Shown here piece after piece: positions 23,637-32,027 of a stretch of 64,000 bases of DNA. Under the pieces are notes generated by a model. The model ran no database searches and was not told the origin of the DNA. It was given only the letters and a program-made list of their open reading frames with translations. The stretch comes from DAOUJI01 sp965237875 (GTDB lineage: Bacteria; Chloroflexota; Dehalococcoidia; Lucifugimonadales; JAGWBF01), in the NCBI GenBank assembly GCA_965237875.1, contig CBDEGP010000002.1, positions 1,798,001 through 1,862,000 on the forward strand, read 5' to 3'. Numbering within the stretch: position 1 is the first letter of the stretch; every line of letters starts with the position of its first letter. The position numbers and the translations under genes were made by a program.

Positions 23637-23960
23637 ATGACTACTCAATCTAATCCGGAAGACTTGGAACATCTTGCAATTACTTATAACGAAAAACACA
23701 GAGTATACATTGCACATGATATTACTGGACGAACAATAGCATGGGAGCCCGATCTAGGAAGGTTGGTTGAAGTGTGTCAGGAAAAGGGCTATACAAAAAC
23801 TCCGACAGAGTTTTCTACCGTGTTTATCGACCGGGTGTATTACTGGCTTTCACGGTATCAGCCTGTCAGGTCATTTATCGCAGATTTATGGAAGGGCGAT
23901 GTTATCGCTCCTCGGGAACCCATAGGATTCCGGCGACACGAAACGCCTCCTGCCACATAA
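23637..23960 (+). CDS. Orphan 107-residue protein
   Basis: Starts at an ATG preceded by AAAGGAGATAGGA, a strong ribosome-binding site. The protein (MTTQSNPEDLEHLAITYNEK...) has mixed alpha/beta character with many aromatic residues (VYYWLSRYQPVRSFIADLW) and no signal peptide or membrane helix. I recognise no family. Its codons are clearly AT-richer than those of neighbouring genes, which suggests recent transfer. It sits inside the 15-bp inverted repeats and just before the hairpin-rich segment. Confidence 0.7.
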   Translation: MTTQSNPEDLEHLAITYNEKHRVYIAHDITGRTIAWEPDLGRLVEVCQEKGYTKTPTEFSTVFIDRVYYWLSRYQPVRSFIADLWKGDVIAPREPIGFRRHETPPAT

Positions 23961-23981
23961 ATCAATGGCATGTCAATGGCG

Positions 23982-24166
23982 AATCACTGCCGCAGTGTTT
24001 TTCAAGAAAATCGGGGCACACTGCGGCAGCGATTACACTAGACGCTGGAAAGTCTTGTGCTTTATACAAGAAGGCCACGAGACCTTTGCGGGAAATGGGG
24101 AAAGCCCGAACCCTAACTCGCAAAACTCTGTGGCCTAGAGGCTGAGTCGCTAGATGGCTCAGCCTC
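23982..24166 (+). ncRNA. Candidate structured RNA: three successive stems
   Basis: Stem A pairs CTGCCGCAGTGT (23987-23998) with 24018-24029, 12 bp perfect, extendable past one mismatch. Stem B pairs AGGCCAC (24072-24078) with 24130-24136 and, nested within it, TTTGCG (24085-24090) with 24119-24124, plus a small inner GGG/CCC hairpin. Stem C pairs GAGGCTGAG (24138-24146) with 24158-24166. No protein frame fits this region. It could be a structured non-coding RNA of the mobile unit, or hairpins acting on DNA. No known RNA class was recognised. The strand is assumed from the gene upstream. Confidence 0.4.
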
Positions 24167-24280
24167 GCCAATCTACCAGTCTATTCATTCCGCCGTCAAC
24201 CGTGTCTAACTGTGGATTCCCCGTTGTCAAGTTTCCCCCCAATGGAATTGAGTCAGTGCCCTGTCTCAGATTGAGTCAGT

Positions 24281-24673
24281 ATCCACGGTCTTGAGTGAGT
24301 TCTGTGGGCCTAAGCGTAATGTACTGGAACTTTCGTTGGGATGCTTCAATGAGTGAAGCAAACGTGAAGTGGCTCCAATCGGTTCGGGTTGCGTGAGGGG
24401 ATAGACGGGACGAACTCGGACTAAGTCCCACCCACCAAATTGGTACAGCATCACGCAGCGATGTATCGACACTGATCGGCCAAGCGATATAGACTCCATG
24501 ATGGAACGACTGTCCCAAAGGAGAGAGTTGGTGTTGTTTCTTGCTGTCAGCAATCCGCTGTCGGCTCGGCCTTCCGGGGTGCGTGAGCATCCGCAAAAAG
24601 TACTGGACTTGGGCGCGGGACAATTTGGATCGGGGGATGGCTCGATTCATCTTCGCATGCGCGGGCCGGAGAT
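24281..24673. other. Non-coding stretch before the MmeI-type gene; nothing recognised
   Basis: About 390 bases between the third copy of the ATTGAGTCAGT repeat and the restriction enzyme gene. Frames on the minus strand exist but have no ribosome-binding sites and no coherent protein character. No tRNA, terminator or repeat was recognised. Confidence 0.5.
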
Positions 24674-27478
24674 ATGACTCCCGATCAGTTCGCTAAAAAG
24701 TGGGGACTCGCACAGCTCAAAGAGCAGGCCGGTTCTCAAGAGCATTTCCTAGATATCTGCCGCCTCATCGGTGAGAGCACGCCGGCGGAAGCCGACCCAA
24801 ACGGTGAGTTCTTCACATTCGAGAAGAGTCTCAGGAAAGAGAGCGGCGCGACCGGATTCGCGGATGTCTGGAGAAAGGACTGCTTCGCGTGGGAGTACAA
24901 GGGACTCCACGCCGATCTGAACTCGGCATACGGTCAGCTTCAGCTATACCGGGAGTCGCTGGGCAATCCGCCGCTGCTGGTGGTCTGCGACATGGACAGG
25001 TATGAAGTCCACACCAACTTCAACAATACTGTCAAGCGCGTTTACAGATTCTCGAACATCGATATTCCCTCCGACGAACCGGTGGATGGCACCCACCTCA
25101 CTGCGCTTCAGATACTCAGGAAGACATTCGCCGAACCGGACTCGCTGAATCCTGGCAAATCCCAGGCTAAGCTGACTGAGGAGGCGGCAGACCTGCTGGT
25201 GACACTTGCCGAAGATCTCAGGAGATGGAACGCGGTCAGTGAGACTCCGATTTCTGACCAGCGGATCGCCAAGTTCATCATGCGGATGATCTTTTGCTTT
25301 TTCGCCTGCGACGTTGGGTTGCTTCCCAAAGACGCCTTCGCCGACCTCATCAGTGTCAACAGGTTCAACCCGCAGGCATTTCGTAGGTATCTTTCCGAGC
25401 TGTTTGGCACTATGAAAGACGGCGGCAGCTTTCTCATGCGCGAAGTCCCCCAATTCAACGGGGGGTTGTTCGATGATACGTACGTGCCCAGTCTTATAGC
25501 GAACCAAGTCGCGATGTTCGAGCGGTTGAACCACCTTGATTGGGCCGACATCGAGCCGTCCATTTTCGGGACGCTCTTCGAGCGGGTGATAGACGAGAGC
25601 AAGCGCAAACAGCTAGGCACCCACTACACGTCGAGAGAGAACATCGAGCTAATCGTCGAGCCGGTCCTGATGAGACCTCTTCGCACAAAGTGGGAAGAGA
25701 CCAAGTTCAAGGCGAGGCCATATCTAGACTGGATTAGCAAACCAGAAGAAAACCAAGACTTTCTACGCCAACGGCTCCACGGGATTCTATCTCAGTTTCA
25801 AGAGCGGCTGGCAGACGTGAAAGTACTCGACCCGGCGTGTGGCTCAGGCAATTTCCTGTACGTGAGCCTTGCCCTACTGAAGGCGCTCGAAAAGGAGGTG
25901 GTCGCGTTCGCGACGGCACACGGCCTCGGGGATTTTGTGCCGAAAGTCCATCCGGCGCAGCTATTCGGAATCGAGACGAACGAGTACGCCCACGAACTGG
26001 CCAGCGCGGTGGTCTGGATCGGCTATCTCCAGTGGAAGCACCGTAACGCATTCGATCTCGCGGGCGAGACTCCGATCCTTCAGCCTTTGGACAACATACA
26101 GTTGAGAGACGCAGTGGTTGAGGTCGACGATCGAGGCAAGTCCGGCGAACCCGACTGGCCTCGGGCCGACGTAATAATCGGTAATCCCCCGTTTTTGGGC
26201 GGAAAGATACTTCGACGTGAGCTTGGCGACGAATACGTGGACACCTTGTTCAGGGTGTGGGACAACCGGGTTCCTCGTGAGGCGGATCTGTGCTGCTACT
26301 GGTTCGAGAAGGCGCGCTCGGAGATAGAGCGTGGCAGAGCGCGGAGAGCAGGGCTACTGGCAACCCAGGGGATCAGAGGAGGCAGTAATCGCGTGGTTCT
26401 GGACCGGATAGCGGAGAGCGGCGCGATATTCTGGGCGCAGTCTGACCGTAAGTGGACGCTTGACGGAGCGGCAGTGCAGGTCTCTATGGTCGGGTTCGAC
26501 GACGGGAGCGAAACGGCCCGAGAGCTGGACGGTCTGCAAGTGTCGGAGATATACACGAACCTCCGTTCCGGCGAGACCGACGTAACTAAGGCGCGAAGGC
26601 TGAAAGAGAATCTGGGCATCTCTTTCCAAGGCGTAATTAAGGCGGGGGCATTCGAAATAAGCGAAGCCGTAGCACGGGCAATGCTTCAACATCCCAACCC
26701 GGACGGCAGGAACAACCGAGATGTGGTGCAGCCGTGGGTCAACGGCTCCGACATTACTGGACGCTCCCGCAATATGTGGATAATTAATTTCTCAGAGATG
26801 CCGATGGAAAGTGCATCTCTTTACGAGTCGCCATTTGAGTATGTCCACGAAAACGTCCGATCCGGGCGCCTGAAAAATCGAGACTTACGATTTAGAACAT
26901 ACTGGTGGAGGCTTGGCAGAAGTAGAGTTCAATTCCGCGAAACGGTGAAGTCACTCGGTCGCTACATCGCAACACCGAGAGTTTCCAAGCATAGGCTGTT
27001 CGTGTGGGTTTCGAGTGATGTACTGCCTGATAGTGCCGTGGTAGCGGTCACACGCGGCGATGACTATACCTTCGGCGTCCTCCACTCCCGGATACACGAG
27101 CTATGGGCGCGCTCATTGGGAACTCAACTTCGTGAAGTCGAATCGGGATTCCGCTACACTCCCACCTCGAGGTTCGAGACCTTCCCATTTCCCGAACCGA
27201 CGCCAGAGCAGAAAGACAAGATAGCCGACGCAGCCCAGCGACTCGATGCCCTAAGGCAGGGCTGGCTGAATCCGCCACCGTACAGCGTCAGTCCTACTCA
27301 ACTGAAGGGTCGAACGCTGACGAACTTGTACAACGACCCTCCGGCCTGGCTGGAGCTCTCCCATAAGTCCCTGGACGCCGTCGTATTCGCCGCATATGGC
27401 TGGTCTCCTGACCTCACCGATGGGGAGGTAGTGTCTCGGTTGCTTGGGATGAACTTGAGCCGGGAGAAAGCCGAGTGA
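24674..27478 (+). CDS. MmeI-type IIL/IIG restriction-modification enzyme
   Basis: A 934-residue single-chain enzyme combining a nuclease and an adenine methyltransferase, close to MmeI (about 919 residues). The N-terminal nuclease has Asp64, Glu74 and Lys76 (D-x9-ExK), the spacing of MmeI. A helical connector runs to about 310, then GTHYTS (315-320), methyltransferase motif I DPACGSGNFLY (386-396) and motif IV NPPF (504-507). Residues about 620-860 (LQPWVNGSDITGR, RYIATPRVSKHRLF, FRYTPTSRFETFPFPEP) are the target-recognition domain. All key residues are intact, so the enzyme may be active. It needs no partner genes. Recognition sequence cannot be read. Confidence 0.9.
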   Translation: MTPDQFAKKWGLAQLKEQAGSQEHFLDICRLIGESTPAEADPNGEFFTFEKSLRKESGATGFADVWRKDCFAWEYKGLHADLNSAYGQLQLYRESLGNPPLLVVCDMDRYEVHTNFNNTVKRVYRFSNIDIPSDEPVDGTHLTALQILRKTFAEPDSLNPGKSQAKLTEEAADLLVTLAEDLRRWNAVSETPISDQRIAKFIMRMIFCFFACDVGLLPKDAFADLISVNRFNPQAFRRYLSELFGTMKDGGSFLMREVPQFNGGLFDDTYVPSLIANQVAMFERLNHLDWADIEPSIFGTLFERVIDESKRKQLGTHYTSRENIELIVEPVLMRPLRTKWEETKFKARPYLDWISKPEENQDFLRQRLHGILSQFQERLADVKVLDPACGSGNFLYVSLALLKALEKEVVAFATAHGLGDFVPKVHPAQLFGIETNEYAHELASAVVWIGYLQWKHRNAFDLAGETPILQPLDNIQLRDAVVEVDDRGKSGEPDWPRADVIIGNPPFLGGKILRRELGDEYVDTLFRVWDNRVPREADLCCYWFEKARSEIERGRARRAGLLATQGIRGGSNRVVLDRIAESGAIFWAQSDRKWTLDGAAVQVSMVGFDDGSETARELDGLQVSEIYTNLRSGETDVTKARRLKENLGISFQGVIKAGAFEISEAVARAMLQHPNPDGRNNRDVVQPWVNGSDITGRSRNMWIINFSEMPMESASLYESPFEYVHENVRSGRLKNRDLRFRTYWWRLGRSRVQFRETVKSLGRYIATPRVSKHRLFVWVSSDVLPDSAVVAVTRGDDYTFGVLHSRIHELWARSLGTQLREVESGFRYTPTSRFETFPFPEPTPEQKDKIADAAQRLDALRQGWLNPPPYSVSPTQLKGRTLTNLYNDPPAWLELSHKSLDAVVFAAYGWSPDLTDGEVVSRLLGMNLSREKAE

Positions 27479-27618
27479 AGGTATCAACGTGTGTGGGCTC
27501 GCGTGGAATCGAACGTGGAACGGGTGTATTATGGAACCATAGCAAGATGGGACCATTGCCAGGATGGGCGCCACTAACATCCACGGTCAAGTACGCCTCA
27601 AGCCGCGGGAGGTCTGGG

Positions 27619-27846
27619 ATGGCTGCCAACGCATACGTACTCATAAATTGCGAACCCGCCAAGACGCCGGAGATAGCCCGGAAGCTGCGAAACGTCCGAG
27701 GCGCCATAGTGCGAGAGGTGCTCGGCCCCTACGACTTCGTAGTGGAGCTCGAGGCCGACACCTAAGAGGACCTCAGCGGCCAGCTCCGCAACAACATTCG
27801 AACCATCAACGGAGTGACCGGTACGGTCACCTGCATCTGGTTCTAA
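27619..27846 (+). pseudogene. Stand-alone Lrp/AsnC ligand-binding (RAM) domain protein, interrupted by a stop
   Basis: The ATG at 27619, with GGGAGG just upstream, gives 48 residues (MAANAYVLINCEPAKTPEIARKLR... ELEADT) and then TAA at 27763-27765. The same frame continues with EDLSGQLRNNIRTINGVTGTVTCIWF to 27846. Together these 75 codons make a complete RAM domain of the size usual for stand-alone members, which bind amino acids and form rings. The stop lies exactly within the domain, so either the gene is dead, the stop is recoded, or there is a base-calling error. It converges on fabF with a gap of 3 bases. Confidence 0.8.
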
Positions 27847-27849
27847 GTC

Positions 27850-29094
27850 CTATTCCTCGAACCGCTTGAACACCAGGCAGGCGTTCTGCCCGCCGAAGCC
27901 AAAAGCGTTGGAGAGGACCACCCGCACGTCCAGCTTTCTGGATTGGTTGGGTACGTAGTCCAGGTCGCAATCGGGATCGGGGAACTCGTAGTTTATGGTC
28001 GGATGGACCTGCCCGTCGGTTATCGCCTTCACGCACGGCGCCGCCTCCAGAGCGCCTGCGGCGCCCAGCGAGTGTCCAGTCATGGACTTGGTGGAGCTAA
28101 TGGGTATCTTGTACGCCTGCTCCCCGAATAGACCTTTTATGGCCTTGGTCTCCGCCGTGTCGTTCAGGGGGGTGGAGGTGCCGTGAGCGTTTATATAGTC
28201 CACTTCATCCAGCGTGACCCCGGCGTCGTCGAGAGCGTTCTTCATGGCCAGTATAGTGCTGTCGCCCGACTCCTCCGGGTGGACGGGGTGGTAGGCGTCC
28301 GACGAACACCCGAACCCGGCCAGCTCACATAGGATGCGGGCGTTCCGTGCCCTGGCGTGCTCCAGGGACTCCACAACCAGGACCACCGAGCCTTCCGCCG
28401 GAACGAACCCGTCTCTCTTGGCGTCGAAGGGCCTGCTGGCCCGCTCAGGTTCATCGTTGCTGACGCTCAGCGCCTTCATGACGCAGAACCCGCCCAACCC
28501 AAGCTGGCTTATTCCCGCTTCAGCCCCTCCCGTGAACATGACGTCGGCCGCGCCTCGGCGGACCGCCTCCAGGGCCTCGCCCATAGCCTGGTTGGAGGCC
28601 GCACACGCGGTGATGGCCGTCGAGTTGTACCCCTTCGCCCCCAGAACGCGGCTCATGTTGCCCGCCGCCATGTTGGGCAGGACCATGGGGAAGAAGAACG
28701 GGGACATTCTCATCCCGCCTTTTTCCACCACCACGCGGGCCCCTGATTCCATCTCCGGGAAGCCTCCGTTTCCGTTTCCCAGGACCACTCCAACCCTGTG
28801 CGGGTCTTCTTTGGACATGTCCAGACCGGCGTCCTCAGCCGCCATGAGCCCGGCGGCCACGGCCAGCTGGGAGAAACGGGCCATGCGCCTGGCCTCCTTG
28901 GAGTTCACGTATTGGACGGGGTCGAAATTCTTCACCTCGCCCGCTATGCGGCAAGAGTAGCCGGAAGGGTCGCAAAGGGTCATATCACTGACTCCCGACT
29001 TCCCGGCCAGCAGGTTCGCCCAGTATTCGTCCACGTCCATTCCCAGAGGAGTCATCGCCCCCATTCCCGTAACCACCACTCTGCGCCTATCCAT
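27850..29094 (-). CDS. fabF: 3-oxoacyl-[acyl-carrier-protein] synthase II
   Basis: Condenses acyl-ACP with malonyl-ACP in fatty acid elongation. The Cys-His-His triad is in TACAASNQAM, NAHGTSTPLND and TGHSLGAAGALE. The start RRVVVTGMGAMTPLG and the end LSNAFGFGGQNACLVF are standard. Full length at 414 residues. It is last in a run NDUFA9-like, folC, fabF, about 60 bases after folC. No acpP or fabG gene is adjacent. Confidence 0.96.
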   Translation of the reverse strand: MDRRRVVVTGMGAMTPLGMDVDEYWANLLAGKSGVSDMTLCDPSGYSCRIAGEVKNFDPVQYVNSKEARRMARFSQLAVAAGLMAAEDAGLDMSKEDPHRVGVVLGNGNGGFPEMESGARVVVEKGGMRMSPFFFPMVLPNMAAGNMSRVLGAKGYNSTAITACAASNQAMGEALEAVRRGAADVMFTGGAEAGISQLGLGGFCVMKALSVSNDEPERASRPFDAKRDGFVPAEGSVVLVVESLEHARARNARILCELAGFGCSSDAYHPVHPEESGDSTILAMKNALDDAGVTLDEVDYINAHGTSTPLNDTAETKAIKGLFGEQAYKIPISSTKSMTGHSLGAAGALEAAPCVKAITDGQVHPTINYEFPDPDCDLDYVPNQSRKLDVRVVLSNAFGFGGQNACLVFKRFEE

Positions 29095-29155
29095 CCATCT
29101 CCTCTCGTCCGGCCCTCGGGATGCGGCGAGCCCCGGGCCGGGCTGCGGCGGCCCT

Positions 29156-30499
29156 CTACGAGTAGAGCTCCGGCTCTATTCCCAGGACCATTTCCCTAAC
29201 CTCTGCGGCTATGAAAAGGGACCCCGTCGCCAGCACAATGTCGTCATCGCCGGCCATTGACCTTGCTCGCTCCAATGCCCGGCTCACGTCGGGTTCCACG
29301 ACAGCTTCAGTTCCATGCATCCGAAACGCAGCGGCCACCTCTTCAGGATCGGCGGCCCTGGGGTGTCTTGACCTCGCCACCACCGCCTTTCGAGTCATTC
29401 CGGCCAGCTCGGATACGATGCCGCTCATATTCTTGTCCGCCGACACTCCCGCAACCATTACCACGTCCGAGTAATCAAGATATTCGGGGAGCGTAGCCTT
29501 GAGTTTGGCCGCCGAGTAAGGGTTGTGGCTGCCGTCGCACACGATTCTTGGCTTGCCCGGCAAGACTTCCATGCGGCAAGGCCATGACACCCGGCGGAAC
29601 CCGTCCTGCATGGCCTCAGCCGTTATCTCCAAACCCTGCTCCTCAGCCGCCTCCAACACCCCGACAGCCACTGCTCCGTTCTCCATCTGGAAGTCGCCAA
29701 GCAAGGGCGTCCACAAATCGTAAGAGCCCGAACGGCCGTGCACCGTAAAGCTCTGCCCATCCTGGCTCCTGGGACCCGGAGTCCAGTCGATGTCCTTGCC
29801 CACGACGACCAACTCAGCTCCTTTTTCGGAAGCGGCGCACCTGATGACTTCCATCGCTTCCCGGGGCTGCGGCGCGCTCACCACCGTCGTTCCGGGCTTG
29901 ATTATACCCGCTTTCTCCCTGGCGATGCTCTCAAGAGAGTCGCCCAGAATTGACACGTGGTCGAGGCTTATCGACGTGATGGCGCAGGCTTTCAGAGCCG
30001 GAGGTTGAATCACGTTCGTGGTGTCAAGTCTGCCTCCCAAGCCCACTTCCAACACCTGGACCTCGGCCTTTTCGCTGAAATGGAGGAACGCCATGGCTGT
30101 GAGAGCCTCGAACATGGTCACCCCTCCCAGCCCGGCGTGTTCGGAGACCCACGTGAGATGGGGCCAGACCCTCTCCACCAACGATGCAAACTCGTCGGGG
30201 CTTACCGGGGCGCCGTCCAGCCTGATCCGTTCCCTGAACGTGTGGATGTGGGGCGAGGAATACATTCCGGCGTGGAGTCCGCTGCTGGCCAGGACCGAGG
30301 AGCACAACGCAGCCGTGCTGCCCTTTCCCTTGGTCCCCGTGATGTGGACCGCAGGCGCCCGGTCCTGGGGGTTCCCCATACGGTCGAGGATGGCCTCCAT
30401 CTTGGCCAGGTTGTATCTCTGCCGGAACCTTTTGGCCGACCTCATGCGCTCCAGGTCCACCAGGCCCATCAGCTTGGTGTAGGCCGCCTGATAGTCCAT
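29156..30499 (-). CDS. folC: Folylpolyglutamate synthase/dihydrofolate synthase
   Basis: Adds glutamate to dihydropteroate and to folates with ATP. The Mur-ligase P-loop is HITGTKGKGSTAA near residues 52-64; further marks are YSSPHIHTFRERIRLDG, LEVGLGGRLDTTN, ISLDHVSILGDSLESIAREKAGIIK and CDGSHNPYSA. The length of 447 residues is normal. It begins 4 bases after the preceding gene and is co-transcribed with it. Confidence 0.96.
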   Translation of the reverse strand: MDYQAAYTKLMGLVDLERMRSAKRFRQRYNLAKMEAILDRMGNPQDRAPAVHITGTKGKGSTAALCSSVLASSGLHAGMYSSPHIHTFRERIRLDGAPVSPDEFASLVERVWPHLTWVSEHAGLGGVTMFEALTAMAFLHFSEKAEVQVLEVGLGGRLDTTNVIQPPALKACAITSISLDHVSILGDSLESIAREKAGIIKPGTTVVSAPQPREAMEVIRCAASEKGAELVVVGKDIDWTPGPRSQDGQSFTVHGRSGSYDLWTPLLGDFQMENGAVAVGVLEAAEEQGLEITAEAMQDGFRRVSWPCRMEVLPGKPRIVCDGSHNPYSAAKLKATLPEYLDYSDVVMVAGVSADKNMSGIVSELAGMTRKAVVARSRHPRAADPEEVAAAFRMHGTEAVVEPDVSRALERARSMAGDDDIVLATGSLFIAAEVREMVLGIEPELYS

Positions 30500-30503
30500 A
30501 GGT

Positions 30504-31472
30504 CTAACGGTCCCGGATGCGCTTAGGCATCATTCCCAGCGCAATCTTCAGCCCTTCGAAGGCGCTGATGTCCCGGATGTATCCGATGTTCCCCTCAAGC
30601 GGCCTTGGCGAGAAGCCAAAGACCTTCTGCACCGTGCCGAGTTCGGCCACGTTGTCCAAGCTCACCATACGCAGCTGATCGGCGGTGACCGGCGGTCTAC
30701 GCAGGACTGACTCCATCATCCTGACCATGGGCCTCATTGCGAATAGAGGGATGTGCATCTTGAGCCTGCGAGCTCTGTAGGTCCGGCATATTGCATCCAG
30801 AATCTCATCATAGGACATCTGCTGAGGTCCGCCCACTTCGACGGTCTCTCCCAAGGGGCCTTGGTCTCGCACGGCCAAGGCCACACACCTAGCCGCCTCA
30901 TCCACGGCGATGGGCTGAAACCTGTTGCGTCCGCGCCCCGCCACCGGCGCCACGGGAAAGGCTTTGACCAGCCCGGCCAGAGAGTTGACGAACTCGTCTC
31001 CGGGTCCGAATAGGATGGACGCCCTGATGATGGTGTATGGAACTCCGGCCGCCATCACGGCCTGCTCACCCATCCACTTGCTGTGAAGGTAGCGAAGCCT
31101 GGCGTCATCGACGGAACCTATGGCTCCGACGTGGACCAGGTGCTTCACTCCGGCTTGCGCGGCAGCGCGGGCCACATTTCTGGCCCCCCGGTGGTTGACG
31201 GCCTCAAAGGTGGCTGAACCCCTCTCACGGATGACGGCCACCAGGTGCACGACTGCATCCACCCTGTAAAGAGCGGCGCTTATGGAGTCGGGGTCGCCCA
31301 CGCTTCCGTAATGCACGTCCACGTTGCGCCTCTCCAGCGCCTGCTCCTTGCCGGGCGTATGGACCAGGCAGCGCACTTCGATGCCCACGTCGTCCAGCGC
31401 TTTGACCACGTGGCGTCCCAGGAATCCGGTGGCCCCAGTCACAAGAGCGATCAAAGTCCCATCCTCAATCAA
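30504..31472 (-). CDS. NDUFA9-like atypical SDR NAD(P)-binding protein
   Basis: A 322-residue Rossmann protein with VTGATGFLGRHVV at about 11-23, the glycine motif of extended/atypical SDRs. VHLVAVIRERGSATFEAVNHRGARNVARAA and KHLVHVGAIGS are typical of the NDUFA9/YwnB-like subgroup. The canonical YxxxK is altered (RYLHSKWMGE), as in members that bind NADPH structurally or act on quinones. It leads the folC-fabF run. A role in quinone or lipid metabolism is only suggested. Confidence 0.8.
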   Translation of the reverse strand: MIEDGTLIALVTGATGFLGRHVVKALDDVGIEVRCLVHTPGKEQALERRNVDVHYGSVGDPDSISAALYRVDAVVHLVAVIRERGSATFEAVNHRGARNVARAAAQAGVKHLVHVGAIGSVDDARLRYLHSKWMGEQAVMAAGVPYTIIRASILFGPGDEFVNSLAGLVKAFPVAPVAGRGRNRFQPIAVDEAARCVALAVRDQGPLGETVEVGGPQQMSYDEILDAICRTYRARRLKMHIPLFAMRPMVRMMESVLRRPPVTADQLRMVSLDNVAELGTVQKVFGFSPRPLEGNIGYIRDISAFEGLKIALGMMPKRIRDR

Positions 31473-31677
31473 CCGGTATTTCCTGATTTTAGGCTAGCAA
31501 AGGCTTACATGCGTGTCAACGAGAAGGTCGGGAACCAAATCCACCGCCTGACATGTGCGGAGGCACCCACCCTTCGACATCCCTCAGCGGCTTAGGGCGA
31601 ACGGATTTGACTTTGGAAACCGTTCGTGCTGAGCAACGTTACGCCCCGGGGACGGGGCCGAGCGTCGGCGAGTAACT

Positions 31678-31971
31678 GAAAGCAGTTACATGAAAGCGCC
31701 CCCCGACCCTGTCATTCTGAGCGCAGCGAAGAATCTAAGGAGGTCCACCACAGGCCGGCGCCGTCCCAGCAATGGGTCCTCGCTTCATGGGCGTTGCATT
31801 TTTTGTCGGGCGGGCTTTGTGATCAACCTCCTTAGATTCTTCACGCCGCTGCGCGGCGTTCAGAATGACAGTGTGGGGGCGTTCGGAAAGACGTGGACAT
31901 AGCCTCGGGCCCGTCGTAGGGGCTTTTCGCCGGTCGCCCTGGCTGACACCCGAAAGCAGTTACTTGAAAGC
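31678..31971. repeat. Inverted-repeat element flanked by 20-base direct repeats
   Basis: The left arm GTCATTCTGAGCGCAGCGAA... (31711-31743) and right arm (31826-31869) are complementary over CCTCCTTAGATTCTTC and TCAGAATGAC, with extra GC-rich bases in the right arm. The whole is flanked by GAAAGCAGTTAC(A/T)TGAAAGC at 31678-31697 and 31952-31971, which differ at one base. The arms belong to a family that recurs at 40825 and 52773. It looks like a MITE or REP-type element. Otherwise 31473-32027 holds no gene; 31473-31677 shows only a short GAACGG/CCGTTC hairpin near 31600. Confidence 0.65.
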
Positions 31972-32027
31972 TTGTCGAAGCATCGGCGCAGGACAGCAGG
32001 TTTAACGTGTAGAGACGCGGCCGCCTG

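Larger units (their letters stand above)
23544..24260. mobile_element. Candidate small mobile unit bounded by 15-bp inverted repeats
   Basis: GGCACTGACTCAATT at 23544-23558 is repeated as its exact complement at 24246-24260. A further partial copy (ATTGAGTCAGT) lies at 24270-24280. Inside are an AT-richer 107-residue gene with its own promoter and a multi-hairpin segment. No transposase is present, so if mobile it is non-autonomous. I see no clear target-site duplication. Chance occurrence of a 15-bp inverted pair within 720 bases is unlikely but not excluded. Confidence 0.45.

Noticed and set aside
24266..24650. Overlapping minus-strand frames of 95 and 124 codons before the MmeI-type gene
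   Set aside because: No ribosome-binding sites, no protein character and no promoter; they read through the ATTGAGTCAGT repeats.
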